A DNA stretch of 64,000 nt from Pempheris klunzingeri (lineage: Eukaryota > Chordata > Actinopteri > Acropomatiformes > Pempheridae): contig NC_092022.1 in the NCBI RefSeq assembly GCF_042242105.1, forward strand, positions 10,846,001-10,910,000, read 5' to 3'. A program made the translations under genes and the position numbers. This document shows positions 30,601-44,702 of the stretch, in pieces. The notes below the pieces were generated by a model. That model worked only from the letters and a program-made list of their open reading frames with translations, made no database searches and was not told where the DNA came from. How positions within the stretch are numbered: position 1 is the first letter of the stretch; every line of letters starts with the position of its first letter.

Positions 30601-31583
30601 ATATAATTTCAAGTGATTTCAGGTTTGGGCTAGACCAACGCACGAGGGTAGACTGCTTCTGGTGAGGCGTGGGCTTTGCAGAGAAAGGCGGGCGGAATTG
30701 TGTTGACTTTATGGACAGCCATCTTTCACCACCACCGTTAAAAGCTAATTACAGCCAGTCATAAGCAGTGGCCTTTATGGGTGTTCCATCCTCTGCCATC
30801 CAAAGCACAGCCACAGGGAGTGACAACATGGCCCACAGTGGGAGCTCTGATTGCACCAAATATTATTATTGCTTGTTTAACTCCATATGGAGCAACGCCT
30901 CCATAACTTTTTAAAGAGTTGTTTTTAAAAATTTGCCACAATGAACTGAGGGCCTGTAAACCAAAATAAAAATAGTGCTTTGTTACAAATTGGTATTTTG
31001 TGAGTCATCACCTTCCAATAATGAGGTCATGGGAGGTAAAGTCCATTCAACAGGGTTTTAAAGCCACTTCATTAAATTGGAAGGGATGGGAATTTCCCCT
31101 TCCTGATAAAGGACAAACAGCTGATAGCAGGCGGGAAATGAGTCAGGCTCAGCACTTCAGCTGCCTCTGCACACTTTGGCTCAGACTTGTTGAGGCAGGC
31201 AATTATCCCTCTTTTTGATGTGTGTTTGCTGGGGTTTGAGCTCTCCGTTACCGTACATGGGGTTGCCGGAGTTTGAACATTCATGTGGCCTAAGATAAAT
31301 GCAGCTTTTCCCTCCAGGACAAAAACTTGTGCACAGATTTTGTCATTTTCCTGTAACGCAGCCAAACAACTTGAACCCTGACATTACTGTTAGTGGTCAT
31401 ACATTTGCTGATGACTGTCTGTGTCACTAAAGTGGACAGCAGTACATCTAGCATGACATTGTTTCAGTTACAAGTTACCAATTTTAAAAAACCTCAGGAA
31501 TGAAGCAATAACAAAAAAAAAAACAAGCTGAATTTACAGTCTATTCACCCTGTAGGAGCATAATATTGAAGTTCATCGGTTAA
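27668..31583. other. intergenic, mostly featureless
   Basis: No gene can be supported. One open frame of 141 codons at 28756-29181 (+) is rich in hydrophobic residues with up to three membrane-like stretches, but I recognise no family. A minus-strand stretch ending at a good donor near 29330 is likewise unassigned. Confidence 0.45.
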
Positions 31584-31966
31584 CCCCTTGAAGGTCCTCA
31601 CAAATAATCACGTTAAAGATCCTTACACACATAAATGTGTATGCATAAAAACAAGCCATAAAAATGTTAAAAATCTTTCTTTTTTTAAAATTTTTTTTAA
31701 ATTGTTTTTTAGACCAGCATCAGCCCTAATCATACATATCAAATTTTAATTAGTTTTTTAAAAAATTAACCCTTAAATTGCCATGTTTTTGTCATGATGC
31801 GCATCATTTTATGGTCTAAAATACACAAAAAATACATGAAAAAAATTGAGAACTCTGAAAAATTCACCATCTTGCAAAATTATAAGCAATATGCATGAAA
31901 AACTGATAAAATATGCTAAAAATAAAAATCATAACACACTAGAAAGTGCTGAAGACCCTCAAAGGG
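31584..31966. mobile_element. TTAA-flanked MITE, 383 bp (piggyBac-type)
   Basis: Imperfect 17-bp inverted termini (left CCCCTTGAAGGTCCTCA; the right end, read inward, matches at 14 of 17 positions) are bounded by TTAA at 31580-31583 and 31967-31970. The interior is very AT-rich and non-coding and has a perfect 14-bp palindrome ATGATGCGCATCAT at 31794-31807. The ends and TTAA are seen directly. Assignment to the piggyBac group is inferred. Confidence 0.7.
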
Positions 31967-31970
31967 TTAA

Positions 31971-34900
31971 CGACAGAAACAACATTTTGGCACAATGAGT
32001 GTGTGGGTGATCTTATGTGGATGTGGGAATATTTTCTGGCTCATACCTTCAGGATCTCTGCAGATAATCAACAACTTCAAACAACTGTTTTATGGCCACA
32101 AAGTCAGAATGATAAAAACACTGTTGTTTATGATGAAAATAGATGATGAACTTCTACTGTGCATTCTTTTGAAGCGCATTTTCTTATTTTTTACCATGCA
32201 CAGTTGTATAAATCAGACTAGTTAAGCTAATTGTTAACACTGAACAACAATGCTTGTCTTGTGGTCATTCACTTATTGAGGAAAATCATTGAAATTCATG
32301 ACCTTGTGACTATATGTTGTTTCTGAATGTACCATGTGTATTGAACCCAAAGTCTTTGATTTGGCTCTTTTATCTGCACTCGACAATCTAATTCTAGTGT
32401 CTTGAAGATACTAATTAGCTTTTGACTTTAGGGATCGGAACTGCCGTCAGAAGATTTTAAATGAAAGCCCACGGACGCTGAACTTGCCATCAAGACCTGT
32501 GGGAGAAACTTAATGAAGGAACCGGATGTGACCTTGGTACCCTCCACCAGACGGCCAAATCAACTGTGAGTGCTCCTGGCACTGCTCGCTTTTATCAAAC
32601 ATACCAACATATTCTGTACCAGCAGGTGGCAGTCTGCCACAAGGGCAGTGCAGAAGGCCCAGAGATGAACTAGAGCTCTGGTACAGGGAATTAGTGTCAG
32701 GCTAAAAATGCAGCCACAGTGTGAGGAAAATCTCTCATTTACCCAAGGAAGTAAATTATACTTAAGCGTAAATCCATCTCTCCTCGATCTGCTCCATAAT
32801 AAACTTCTTTTTAAATGAAATCCTGTGAACCATTTATTGCATCTCCTCTTAAGTCTGGGTTCACACTGGAGGCAATCTTCCCCCACATTTTACAACCTCT
32901 CTTCAAGGCTGTGTTTTCAAAATACCTCCCGAGGCAGAGATTTGAACAAAAAAAAAAAAAAAAAAACAGGAGATAAAATATTGATGTTGCTCTAATTTTG
33001 TAAGCCTGTTTAGTGAATAATTGATTGTTAGGGGAAATGAGTTTGTTTTATTTGTAGGACACTAATGCTGTTTTATTGAGGGGTTTTCACACATGCTGAG
33101 AGCTTGCTTATTGTTGTTTCTCAGAGGTTCGGTGAGTGGGATGAAACCTTTTCTGAAGGACTGTAAAAAACAGTTGATCCCACAGTTTTTCTGTTACGGC
33201 TCCTTTAGGTTGAATTCACAGCTAAAGAGGATGGCAGCTAATCTGCACTGTGTGACTGGTTTGCTATATCACAACTGTTTATTTAAAATATGTTCCATGT
33301 CATTTCATCGTAATAGGCCATGTTCAGCTGTTCCTGGATGCAAATTTTCCATCTGCTGCAAATTTGCATCAACTCATTTTTTTCTTCTGTTTTCTCATTT
33401 TTATATTCATCAGTTTGGATGCAGCCTCTCATTAGCTGCGATGCCAACTAGGAATTGATGTTCCCACACTGCTGTATCACAACACAGATGAGTCTGACAC
33501 AGATGCTCTTTCAGCCAGGCAGAATTGGCGGCCTTGTTTATGTCACTGATTGCTTTTCTGTGAAATCACACATGCAGAACTATGCCAACAATCCACTGCA
33601 AGTGATGGTGGATATTACTGTGCATAACTGTAGGACACCATCATGCTGTGAATACTGGAGTGACTGTATAATAGTGCTTCTTTTATGATGAGTTATCCTT
33701 CCTTCTGTCTTCAAAGGCCTGTGTTGGAGTCACATTACAGCTGTTCCCTAAGATAGATGTTGTGGCGGAATGTGAAGTATTCTGACAAGGAGCCTTGTTT
33801 CCTGTTGCGCAGCAGCACCAGGGGCACAACACCCCTTGCTTATTCATGACGCCTGATCAGAGCCCAGGTGGATCAAACCAGTCCTCCATTTTTAATGAAA
33901 AAAACCCTTTACTGGGACATAAATATCATGCAAAGCATTTTCAGCACCTCAGTGTCTCAGCGGAGGCACAGAGAGTCTTTGGTGGATTGGAGGGTCAGTG
34001 TCAGTTAGAGCGTCAGCTAATGTATTGACCTGAAGCATGGTAGAAACAAACCATCCTGGGGTAATATTGATCCAAAAAGGTGCATTTCAGCAAAGGGACT
34101 GAGGACAGCAACAGAAGTGTAGAGGTCACTTGCACTTGCACTTGCACCAACACATCATCCTAACTCCCATTTCTTGAGAATTTTCCTTGCAAATGTGCAC
34201 CAAGCCATTTACTGAATCTAATAGGCAAATGTATTGTAACATCTGCGCTTTCATAAAATACAAGGTCAAAACACCGTGATGCTGATTTTACTGCAGGATT
34301 TGAATGTGAAGCGGTAGAAAGAGAGACTCCTCTTCTTCCCTCAGGTTCTCGTGGTTAATACCTACATTAGCCCCAAGGACAGTAGGTCACTGCTGGCGAA
34401 GGTCACCTCTGCTTCTCTACGGGAAATACACAGCTCTAGTATTTCCTTTCCTCTTATTTGTAGTTCTTATCTGGAGTGTCCTTGGACTTGATATTCAATC
34501 CCTCCCTGAAACTCAGCATCTTTGCCCACGAATCCAACATGATAAGAATAGCCTCCTAGACGGAACTATTGGTGTTATACTCCATGTAAAATACTCTTAT
34601 TACGCCAGACAATCGATTTATCCAAGCTTTCTGCTCAGCATTATATCACATAAAGGTGTGCACATGTCCAGTGTGTTTCCAGTTGTTTGGAATCTGGACG
34701 TTACATCTGAAAGAGGAGGCTGAAGTGAATCTGTTGACAACCGCAGCTCTCTGTTATGGTTGTATGCGTTTCCTGTGCTGTTTGAAGGGAAGTGGATTAA
34801 GGCTCCATTTGCAGAAGTGCGGTTGTGGTTGATGTCAGTGCTATGTTTATTTTATGTTATTGTCTTAATAAATCCCCCAGCATGGGTCTTAAAGGCAGAG

Positions 34901-37483
34901 TTCGAGTAATATTAAGGGTCAATGGGGCCGACCAATGGTGGGACGTATCACCTTGCAGTCCTGACTAGGATTACGCGGTGTTTCCATGAACTTTACACAT
35001 TGCCAAATATCAAAGGATTTCATATAGTGAGGGGAGAAACGGGTTGTCAGAGCTATGACAACCTCTCAACTGTTATCTAAGAGCCACTCGCTGCTTTATT
35101 GCACAGCGGTAATGAGAATTCTGACAGCACCGCCAAGCTGCAGCAAGGTACCAAAAGAAAGTGGAGATATCCGGGGCTTAAAGTGTTGATTGCTGTGGAA
35201 TAATTACAACTCAGGAAGTGCTGACTCGTCAAGAGCAGTGAATAGGTACAAAATAACCTGTTTATGACTCTTTTTTAAAGAATGGTAAACAGGACTTGAC
35301 CGTATCTTCAGCAGGAAGTATTTACTTTATGTGGACAAGGCACAGATTGATAGGGGCTATTAGCACCTATATTTAAACCTGCATTAAATGATTTAGGGAT
35401 TATTTTGGCAGCCGAAACAAGATAAACACAACACTGATATTATTACCTTTTAAGTTGATATGGCAGAAACTGTTGCTCATTTACACAGCCAGCGTACACA
35501 CAGTTACATTAGCATTTATTTGGATTCGTGTTTATCCACCTGATGATAAACTATTTACTTACACTTTAACTCTGTTTTGGTCTGGCCAACTCTTGAGAAA
35601 AATATCTGGCTCCTTGGCTGTTAAATGCCACCTAGCTGCTACATTTGTCTGAAATGAGAGTGGTGAGAGACACTTATATTTTGGGCCATAAAACTGCAAC
35701 AATGAGTTGAGTGAGTTTAGCGACAGCTTTCACATACAAGTCGGCATGTGATGCGCTTGATGATGATTGGATGAGTGCACCGTGCAACTCTTTCTCCTAG
35801 GAATTATTTAATTAAAAATGTAATTAACAACATTTCCTCGTTATGTCAATAGAAAACAACAAAACATGACATTTCCTACGAAACATATTTGCTGTTTCAT
35901 ATTAGTTGTACTTAAAAGTAATTTCTAGGAGACAAGGTTGGACTGTGTGCTCCGTAGTCACATTTGCACCAGAGGTCATACATCAACCTATTGAATAACA
36001 TAAAATAATTATATCACAAATATGTTTATTTCACTATTCTACTGGAATCTGAACTGTAAACCTAAGTTGTAAATAGCATTACCTATAGATAGCACGTGTT
36101 ATACATTTATTCGTCCACTTTCTTCCTCAAGTGTGTGTTACAGTATGTACAGTCCACCTGGCCTATACTCTTTCTAGACAAATCAAGATACAGGTTGAGT
36201 GGATTGCATTAAGGTTTCTGTTGACACTGTCTTCTCAACCATCCGAGCATCAAAATGTTCACCGCCTACTCCTGGTCGAGACATATTTGTCAAGAGTGCA
36301 ATAAAAAATATCTCAACCTTACATAAGAGATTGTCACCTACTTAGGAGAACAACAGTGCACTGTCTTGGCCGGAGCTCTGAGTCTTTACAAGAGACAAAA
36401 CAGAATTACTTTACATTCTCTTACAGTGTCTTTATGTCAGTGGCTCTGAACATAGTTGAAAGACTAATCTACAGATGCCCCAGTTTTGCATTATGCAAAA
36501 TGCTGAGCTTACAGTGTAATAAAGATAGTCACAATCCTCAGGTTGTCTTTTCTTGTCCGGTCCATACTAATTAAAACACTGAATAAGGCCATGGAAGCCA
36601 CTGTGTCTAGTGGTAAGTTGAGATAAGGTTATTATCAGTCCATGGAAGGAAAAAAAAAAGAAGGAAAAACCCTGCACGGCCCACCAGCTGGCATGGGGGC
36701 TGGATAAACACAAGCTTTAAGTGCATCTTGTCTTTTTTTCCCCCATGAGTAGCTGCCATCCTGCAGCCAGGAGTCTCCTGCACGCATCCTCTAAAAGGTA
36801 AAAACCTCCAGTTCCCTCCAGCTGCTTGTTTCTTATCCCTGTGCATCTCCTCAGTAATGGACCAGTGTTGCTGGATCACTGAGAGACTTAGCTCCAGTGG
36901 AGAAGAGTTAAGGGATTACAAAACCCTCTATCCACACATGCACACCTCCTTGCTGCAAAAATCTCCCACATAGTGCCATTTGCTCTATCACTGTTGTGCG
37001 ATTAAGACCCTGTAGAAGAGATGAGCATTCACAGCAGTGCTGCAACAGTCCCTTATTTACATTATTAATACATTCATATTCCTCAGCCACTGCCAGTTTA
37101 AACATACACACAGTAACCACAATAACTTATATTGCACGTTTTGTAATGTTCACACCAACTGTTTGACCATAATGAACAAAACATTAAAGCTTAATGTTGT
37201 TAATGTAGTTTGTTACTAAGATAGAAAGTCACTGTCAAAAGACTTGTCTTATTGCAAATGTATAGATACCCTTTTGTCTCTAACCAAACTGCCAATAAAT
37301 CCACTCCTCCTGAGTAAAGAGAAATGATCCACTATTTGGGGCTCATGATCCAAGTCCCCTCAGTCACTACAGCTCATTGTAGCGCTTCATACTCCTCATT
37401 AGACTACATTCAAATGAGGAGAGAACCAATGCTCGTGCACTGATCATTATTTTCCCAGCCAGCACTGAGCTCTGTTCCTTGGC
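31971..37483. other. intergenic region downstream of adora1
   Basis: No exon can be supported. It includes an 18-20 nt A run near 32948. The part nearest 37483 should be the adora1 3' UTR, but I found no convincing nearby minus-strand poly(A) hexamer. Confidence 0.5.
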
Positions 37484-40346
37484 TTAGACTGCGTTCTGCT
37501 CCAGTAAGGGCGGATGTTCTTTAGGTTGTTGCGGTGGTTCGGTTCTCTGGTCCTGCTGCTGCTCGGGTGGAGGCAGTTGCTGGTTTGGTGGATCAGATTT
37601 TAGGATTTCCTTCTGCGGGGGCTGCGGGGCCGTCGCCTGCTGTGGCTCTGGATTGGGCATCTCTTTCCTGTCGCTGGGCTGAATCTCCAGAGCTGGTGTG
37701 TCCTTGCAGCAGAAATATTGATGCCAGATTTTCCTGAAGGCTGTGCGGAACTTCTTAATGCGGAAAGCGTAGACAATTGGGTTGACAGCAGAGTTGCCGT
37801 GGGTGAGCAGGATGGCGATGTAGAGGAGGACTATGGGCTTCTTGCACTCAGGGCAGAAGAGCGTGATGCAGTTGATGATGTGTAGGGGGAGCCAGCTGAT
37901 GGCAAAGAGAAAAAGGACCAGAGCCAGCGATTTAGCAAGATTCAGCTCCTTGTCATAGTACTTGTTGGGGTCTGCGTGACTGGTGGTGAACTTCTTGTTG
38001 TTAAGTTGCTTGTGGATCATGTAGAAGATCTCTGCATAGATGACCAGCATGAGCAGCAGTGGTGGCAGCACCCAGCCGAAAAAATTGAAATAGACCATGT
38101 AGTCCATGCTGATGACGTTTTCAAACTGACAGGTGATAACAAGGTCGGAGCTGATGGAGCCGTTCTGCTGGAGGCGACTCAGGTTGTTCCAGCCTAACAT
38201 GGGTGTGAGCCCCACAATAAACGCCACCATCCAGCATATCACCACCGCCAGTCCCGCTCGCCGAGGGGTCACCACCCGCTTGTACCTGCAGGAACAAACA
38301 ACACAGTATCAGCACTTTCTCTCACAGCGCTTTCAGGGCATGCATGCTTCTCTGCTTGCTTCATTTTTCATTTTTGGCACTGTCCTTCGACTGGCAAAAG
38401 GTGCGATCCATAAGACACAGTTGTTGTTTAAAACACAAAGCTCCTTGACACTTTACACACAGCTTCCTCCAGTCCATATCTCCACCTCAAGACGACAGTC
38501 TCTGCAAACCTATATCAGCGAACCCTTTGCCCTTTGCAGCACTGCTACTTTTCATGCTTCTTTTGTTCGGGGCAGAACTGAATTATAGCTCTTAGAATTG
38601 GCTCAATATTACCTGCTAATTTATTTGTGCAAAACAGCAGACACAGGCTGCAGTAGTTGGCATTCGACAACAGCCTTTATAGGTTTAGCTTCGTCATTGT
38701 TTATTTGTGTTTCATGGATAAGAAGCAGGAGATGGAAAAAGTAAGAGGTGCAGGGGCTCTAAAATCGTATCAGTGCTGTTGAGTGATCAGGAAATGACAC
38801 AGAGAGACTCAGCCTGATACTTGCCTCGAGGCAGGGATAAAAACTGTTATCTCATGTTGGAAAGTGTGTAGCGAAACGCCTGAGCCCTTCTGGATTACTA
38901 ATGGTTTATATTTACAAATGTAATTGCATGGGAAACATTAGCATTACAATAACCTGACCTTTGCTGAAATGTAGCCTGAAGCCAAACAAAACCCTGCAAT
39001 TTAGCCCAGCTGTCACAGGTGCCATGTCTTGGATTAGTATTGATTAGGAATGTTAGTGTTAAGTTAGGTCTGTGTCTGAAGAACAGCAAGAAGATTATTA
39101 TTCATTATTATTCACACCCCGAGCCTGGGAGCCGGCCTCCTCGGAGGAGTTCAGATACTGATCTAACAAGAGGGAGTGTGGGAAGAAAATGAGAAAATCG
39201 GCACCTTGTGGTGGTATGGTGTGGAAGAAACACAATGTGTTGATTAATCATTGACTAAAAGCAAAACGCTGCCATCATGCTGTAATTGTGTTTTTAACTA
39301 TTCTCACTCTCAATAACAAATGAGTTGTGGGAAAGAGGCGTAGTAAGTCTCTAGCAGACACCATTGGGATGGTTTTTTATACATAAGACTAAGCAGCCAA
39401 AAGCTAGAATTCAAGATAAACTGCCATCATAAGCCTTGAAGACTCAGTGGGGTCTTAGGCAGGAGGATAAAGTTTGAGGCTATCACACACACAGTATTCT
39501 CTGGCAATAAATCCCCCTCTTCTAGGTTTGTCTTTTCAGTCTTTTGTTTGAAGCAGGAGTAATAAACCATTGGCGGTCCCGTTCAGCAAAAACAAAGAAG
39601 GGAGACTGAACATCGTTGAAGGCAAACCTGACCTCATTTGTGCTCTCCAGAAACACAGAATGATTCTTCTGTATACAACCCAACCCCAAATATACTAATT
39701 GGATCACCGCACATCTCTTCCACAATCTTGAGGACAGAGGGGCTAATTAAAGCTGTTGGTTGATCAGCCATGCTCTAGTTGGCTGTCATGTCAGCACTGG
39801 TGATTCATATCTATATGCATATAAAGGGACTGACAGGATGGAGGCATCCTGTGAAGTGAAACAAGACCCATGAGGAAATCAATGCCCAGGAACACAGCAG
39901 TGGAGCTGCAGTGACTTCTACGTAATTATCACCATCACCTTTCAAGCTTGACTACAGGCAGTGAGAATCAGAGAATCTGTGCATCTCATTTCAAAACCTC
40001 ATTACCTGGTCGGGATCTTGACCCTGAGATAACGGTCAATCGCAATAGCCAGGAGGGCCAGGATTGAACTTTGAGTCAGCACCAGCACTGTGCACGCCAC
40101 GAGCAGGCAGCTGTAAAAGTGAGTTTGGAGTCCGATGCTGATAGTAATGGCCAAAGGGATGACGAGGGCTCCCACTGCAATATCCGCCAGAGCCAGGGAG
40201 ACGATGAAACAAAACGTGTTATCTCGCAACGACTTATTAATTTTTACCGCCCAAACCACCATCACATTCCCGATTACAGACGCGACTGCAATCAGCACCT
40301 CCATTCCTATGTAGAGCGACTGCGCTGAAAGAAGTGCTCCGGGCAT
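37484..40346 (-). CDS. adora1: Adenosine A1 receptor
   Basis: A Gi-coupled seven-transmembrane receptor for adenosine at the plasma membrane. Two coding exons, 40346-40006 and 38285-37484, are joined in phase 2 across a 1,720-bp intron (donor AG|GTAAT, acceptor TGCAG|G) and give 380 residues. The intron sits just after the DRY region, as in vertebrate adenosine receptors. Features: GN in helix 1, DRY at 104-106, an NGS glycosylation sequon in loop 2 (N155), SWLPLH in helix 6, NPIVY at 282-286, and cysteines 306-307 after helix 8 as likely lipid anchors. Identity to human A1 is high along the core (for example [21 protein letters not shown]). The tail after C307 is 73 residues, about 50 longer than in human A1, and is Pro/Gln-rich. 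The start was chosen because the upstream in-frame sequence has no ATG. A 12-codon upstream frame including its stop (40474-40439) precedes it. The paralogue (a or b) cannot be told. Confidence 0.95.
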
Positions 40347-43300
40347 CCTTGCAGATGATTGTGTCCTTGATAAGAACAAAATTGATTTCAGTGAAGCAGC
40401 CTTATGAGATCCAAAGCAGTCCCTGATTTCTCCTTCAGTCAGTTCAGTATTTTCCAAATGAGCTGCGTGTCCATCAGTTTCACGGTGCCCACAATCTCCT
40501 GGGTACCAGCTAGAACTTGCAGGAAAATCCAGCTCTTTTGAATGGAAGAAGCGCGTTAACCAGCAGCATATCTGAGGGTGAGGGGGGTTTTCCTTTGGAG
40601 CAGGTGTTGTGGTCCGGCGGTTGTTGTGCGTCGCTCCTGCTCTGCGCCCTGCGCCTCCACTTGGCTGAATACACCTGCTCCAAGCAGCATCCTTCCCATG
40701 CGCTCAGATTCATCCAAGAGGACGCTTCATCATCACCAGGCTACGTTTTTTATTCAACAAAAGATTTTTTTAAAATTTGTTTTAGCAAAGTAAATGAGAA
40801 ACTATCTTCTGGGTGAAAGCGTGCACAGTTGCAGCTCCTGCTCAGGCGGGTGCTCCCCCTTTCTCTCTCCCTCGCTGTGCTTCCACGAAGAGCAATAATG
40901 CAGTTGCCGAGAATAGCCGTTTGGTTTCTCGCCGTTTTTTTTTTTTTTTTACTCCATTCACATGTTCTGTCTTTGTTTCTGTGATAAAAAAAAAAATCTT
41001 GATTTCAGTCGCACATTTATTTCCTTTGATTGGTAGGATTGCTTCTTTTCCCCACGCAGAAATAAATCCGCTGCAGCCCCCTGCGGGACCGTCCCGTCGA
41101 AGTCAGGTAATGCAGAGGTGATATGAACTCGCACCTATTTTCTGTAAAACGCCATGCACGCCTGTCAGAAACACGCCCTTTCAAATGCTAAGGGACCTTG
41201 CTCTGCTGCCCATTGTTCTGATAAGAGGTGAGGCAGTGAACTGCCACAGCTGACAGAAAAATAACACAGATAAAGCTGACGAAAATGGCAGAGATCATTG
41301 TAGCATATATACAATACCTAAGTGATAAAGGACTGAGTCAACAGCAGACAATTATGGAAGCATAAAATATGAACCCTACTTCTCGTTTCTTCCTTCTACC
41401 AACACACTTCATTTAATTCAAAACTCCTGAGAGAAGAAGCATGAATCTGTTATACAAACATATTCAGGTCATTCTAAATTTATTCATGTGCTACACACTT
41501 CAAAGACCTCCACTCTAAGCCTGAGGCCAAGCCTATCCTCCCAACTAATTTTAAATCTATAACAACGAGATTGGGCATCTTATGACTGATTTAAATCTAT
41601 TGATCAGCCATTTAGAAAATCATCTGCAGCTTTCTAAGAGGTTTGTGAAAATAATATTTCCTGCCTCTGACCACTCAGGAGCAGGATCCCAGTGACACAA
41701 TAACCAGTCCTATCACTTTCTGAGAATCACACAATGGACCTTGAGCAGCCAAGCGTTGTAAACATACAGGAGTGAACTCGGTGGTTCAAAGGTGAACAGC
41801 ACGCAGCTGTGTGAGCTGTCTGATCACAGCAGGGTCTCTGTTTTTTTTACATCCAGACAGGAATGACTGTGTAGACTGGATGTGAAGGCAGAGTGGAAGT
41901 TATGGGTTTCAGCTGAAAGCTGGCATGTGATTCAGCGTGAAACAAAAACAAAAGGCAAATCAGGGTATTACTGTGGCCAGCGTTCACACTGGGAGATCGT
42001 GTGTGATGGCAGGAAGGCCGACAGGCAGCATGAGCTCCGCTGAAGACAGTTTCCATCTGTGACCAGTGCCACAGTCAGAGAGCTCAGCGTGAGGTGTAGA
42101 GGTCAGCCAATACGCATTGAGGAAGGAAGCAGCCATATGGTCAGCTTGTGGTGATTGGCACCACACACACTTGTGACATTTTAATGAGCATAAACATGTT
42201 TTTAATGCAAGAGAAATCAACCATTGAAGAGGAAATGGTGTGAGATAACACAGGTAGGCCAATATGGCTGACAGATAAGAGAGATTCTGATTAGTTTCTT
42301 TGAAATAAGCCTTACCTTCAAGGATGCATTTCCTTTCTTCTCGGAATTTTTTCGGTTAGTTTTCAATCTGTACAAATTCCACTGTTAGAGTTTATCAAGC
42401 CTCAGTTGAGAGTAGCAGAGAGATCCAGAACGAGGCTTAATCCATCATTTCAGGCTGCTGCTGCTGTTTTCTAATTGTGTTTCTCCTTTTAGCAGCTTAC
42501 AGAGTTAGAGCAGAGAACACAATCTTGTTCAACATGGCCAGCATAGAGCTGAGAGGATATATAAAGCAATAGATATACAGACTTAAAACATTCCCTGTAC
42601 CCCATACTGACTTCTTTTCCTACTATCAAGGCCTTTTGGGGATGAATTTTAACAGCCTTGAAGTACATCTATGACTAACCATTCAGTTACACTGACTGTC
42701 AGGTCCTCAGAGGGATGAAAAGAGAAAATGCATCAGTAAACGTTAGATTTTGCCATTTGAGGGTGTGTGACCAGTGAAGGGCAGTGTAGCTCAGTTTTAT
42801 GACAGATTCTACACTTCAATGCTCATTTCCTGCTGAGTCCACAATTAGAGATGTCTCCGCCGTTACTCATGCCCACAGTTTATGCGTAGCCCCTTTTTGA
42901 TTGGCAAAAAGGAAACTGTTCAGTTGTGAGGTTGACAGCTTTTAACAAAACCCTTCGACCTTTTTGTTCTGACATAGCACAATTCATTTGAGGGCTTCAG
43001 CTGTGTGGATGAGGAACTAAGCACTGAGCCATGTCCACATTCAAATGAGAAAAGATCACACAGTGTCTTCCTCCCCAGTGTCTTGTCTGCTGAACGGGGT
43101 TCAAAAACAATATTGCTCAGTCATTAAAAAAAAAAGCCCCGGCGATGAACTGCAGTTGTGTTCCCAGGAGAGAGCAGAACCAGACAGCAACAACGTAATT
43201 TAAACTACCAAAGACTTGGGACCTCGTCCTATTAGCCAGGACTCCCTCCAGGAAAACAGTTTAGCCATTTCAAACAAGACCGGGGCCATCAAGGAATACA

Positions 43301-44340
43301 ATTGCAGTGTTATTACAAGGGATACTCTTGGAAAAAACAACACAAGATGGATAGCCTTGGTTCTATTGCTAAGAAGACCTTCAATGAAAATCTCAGATAG
43401 GAGGCAATATTAGAGCACTCAAGCACTCGCATGTATCCCCTGGACAATCGAACAAGTGCCGAAACAGCCTCTAAACGATTACTGCTGCTGGGCATGAATG
43501 TGGCCCTCTGTAATTTACATGGAAATTCTCCAGAAAGTGGTGCAACACAGACAAAAAAGAAACAGATATATACTGAGAACATTATTCTCCTCCATAGAGA
43601 CACTTCTCACACAAATACAGCCTCTACACAATTAATATAAATGTCATGATATTAAAGTTGATTCATAGATCATCGTAAATAGCTGTACACAAAGCCGAAT
43701 GAGAACAGCTAGAAAAGGCAGAATTTATTATCTCAGGAGTAATAGATCTCATAGCATTAAACAAGTGACTTTATGGAAATAAATACTGCACATTTGACTG
43801 CAGGACAAATGCATTTGTCTTAATTAAACTCTTCATTATCCTTGTGATCCAGATTTTGGGTTACAGTTCACCAAAATACAATTAAGCCTCCCCTGTTAGT
43901 TGAGTATCTTTATGTTTCATCTGGAGAGCATAATCATATACGGTACATAAAGAGTACTTCACACAGAGAAAAACAACCTTTAAGACATGGTGATTTTGAT
44001 GGAAGAGTTGTCAGCTGGCTGACCCACATCATCTTGCCTGCCCGGTACCAACATTGTGCCCGGGAAATTAAGCACCACAGCCACATGAAGCTTGAGCTGA
44101 CAGAGTGAAAATTAAAAATGTCAACAGCTAGCTGGCAGCTCACTGTCTGGTTTCATGCAAAAAGCCCTGCTATGATCAAAAGTGGGATATTTTGATGTGG
44201 GATGTTTCAATTTGGCCTGCTGATGAACATAATCTAGTGGCAGGGCTGTAGCTAGGATTTTAGAAAAACAGATTATTTTCTGATTATTCAAATGATTTCA
44301 AATCCATTAAACCTCTCAGTTATATTTTTGCAACCCCTCC
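40347..44340. other. region upstream of adora1
   Basis: The first few hundred bases are likely adora1 5' leader and promoter. Remote noncoding 5' exons, known for mammalian ADORA1, may lie here but I cannot place them. No coding exon is supported. Confidence 0.45.
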
Positions 44341-44341
44341 A

Positions 44342-44702
44342 TCCTCTCGAGGGATCTAACTGACCTCGGTCACTTCCCACTGCTCAACCTTCTTCACAGT
44401 ATCCTCTCTCACCTTCCTCAGTCTATTGCTCCTGACTTCCTTCCATTTCTCACCCACCTCATCAATATCACTCTGACAGATGGTTGTTTTCTGAGCACGA
44501 ATCTCTGCATGTCTGGCTGACATGGTCAGACCGTACGCCCCAGCCCGTGCACTACGCTCAAAACACTCACTGTTTCCAAATGTAGCACCTGAAGCAGTTC
44601 AACTTATACGGAGGGATTGTGTGATTCTTGCTTTGTGATTTGTATCTATATGACTGAATGTAGTTATTGTAAGTCACTTTGGATAAAAGCTTCATAATTG
44701 TA
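44342..44702 (+). mobile_element. truncated L2-like LINE fragment with LINE/SINE-type tail
   Basis: The start of this stretch translates in one plus-strand frame to a peptide with LPQSIAPDFLPFLTHLIN, the kind of segment that precedes the reverse transcriptase core in fish L2/Maui-type LINEs. The end carries GTAAGTCACTTTGGATAAAAGC, close to the tail shared by many teleost LINE/SINE copies. The reverse transcriptase between them is deleted. Confidence 0.6.

Noticed and set aside
33093..33458. 121-codon plus-strand open frame
   Set aside because: Cys/Phe-rich translation typical of T-rich non-coding DNA, with no similarity I recognise.
40347..40457. N-terminal extension of the A1 receptor to 40457
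   Set aside because: The upstream in-frame stretch begins with TTG, not ATG, and vertebrate A1 receptors start with MP at the position chosen (40346).
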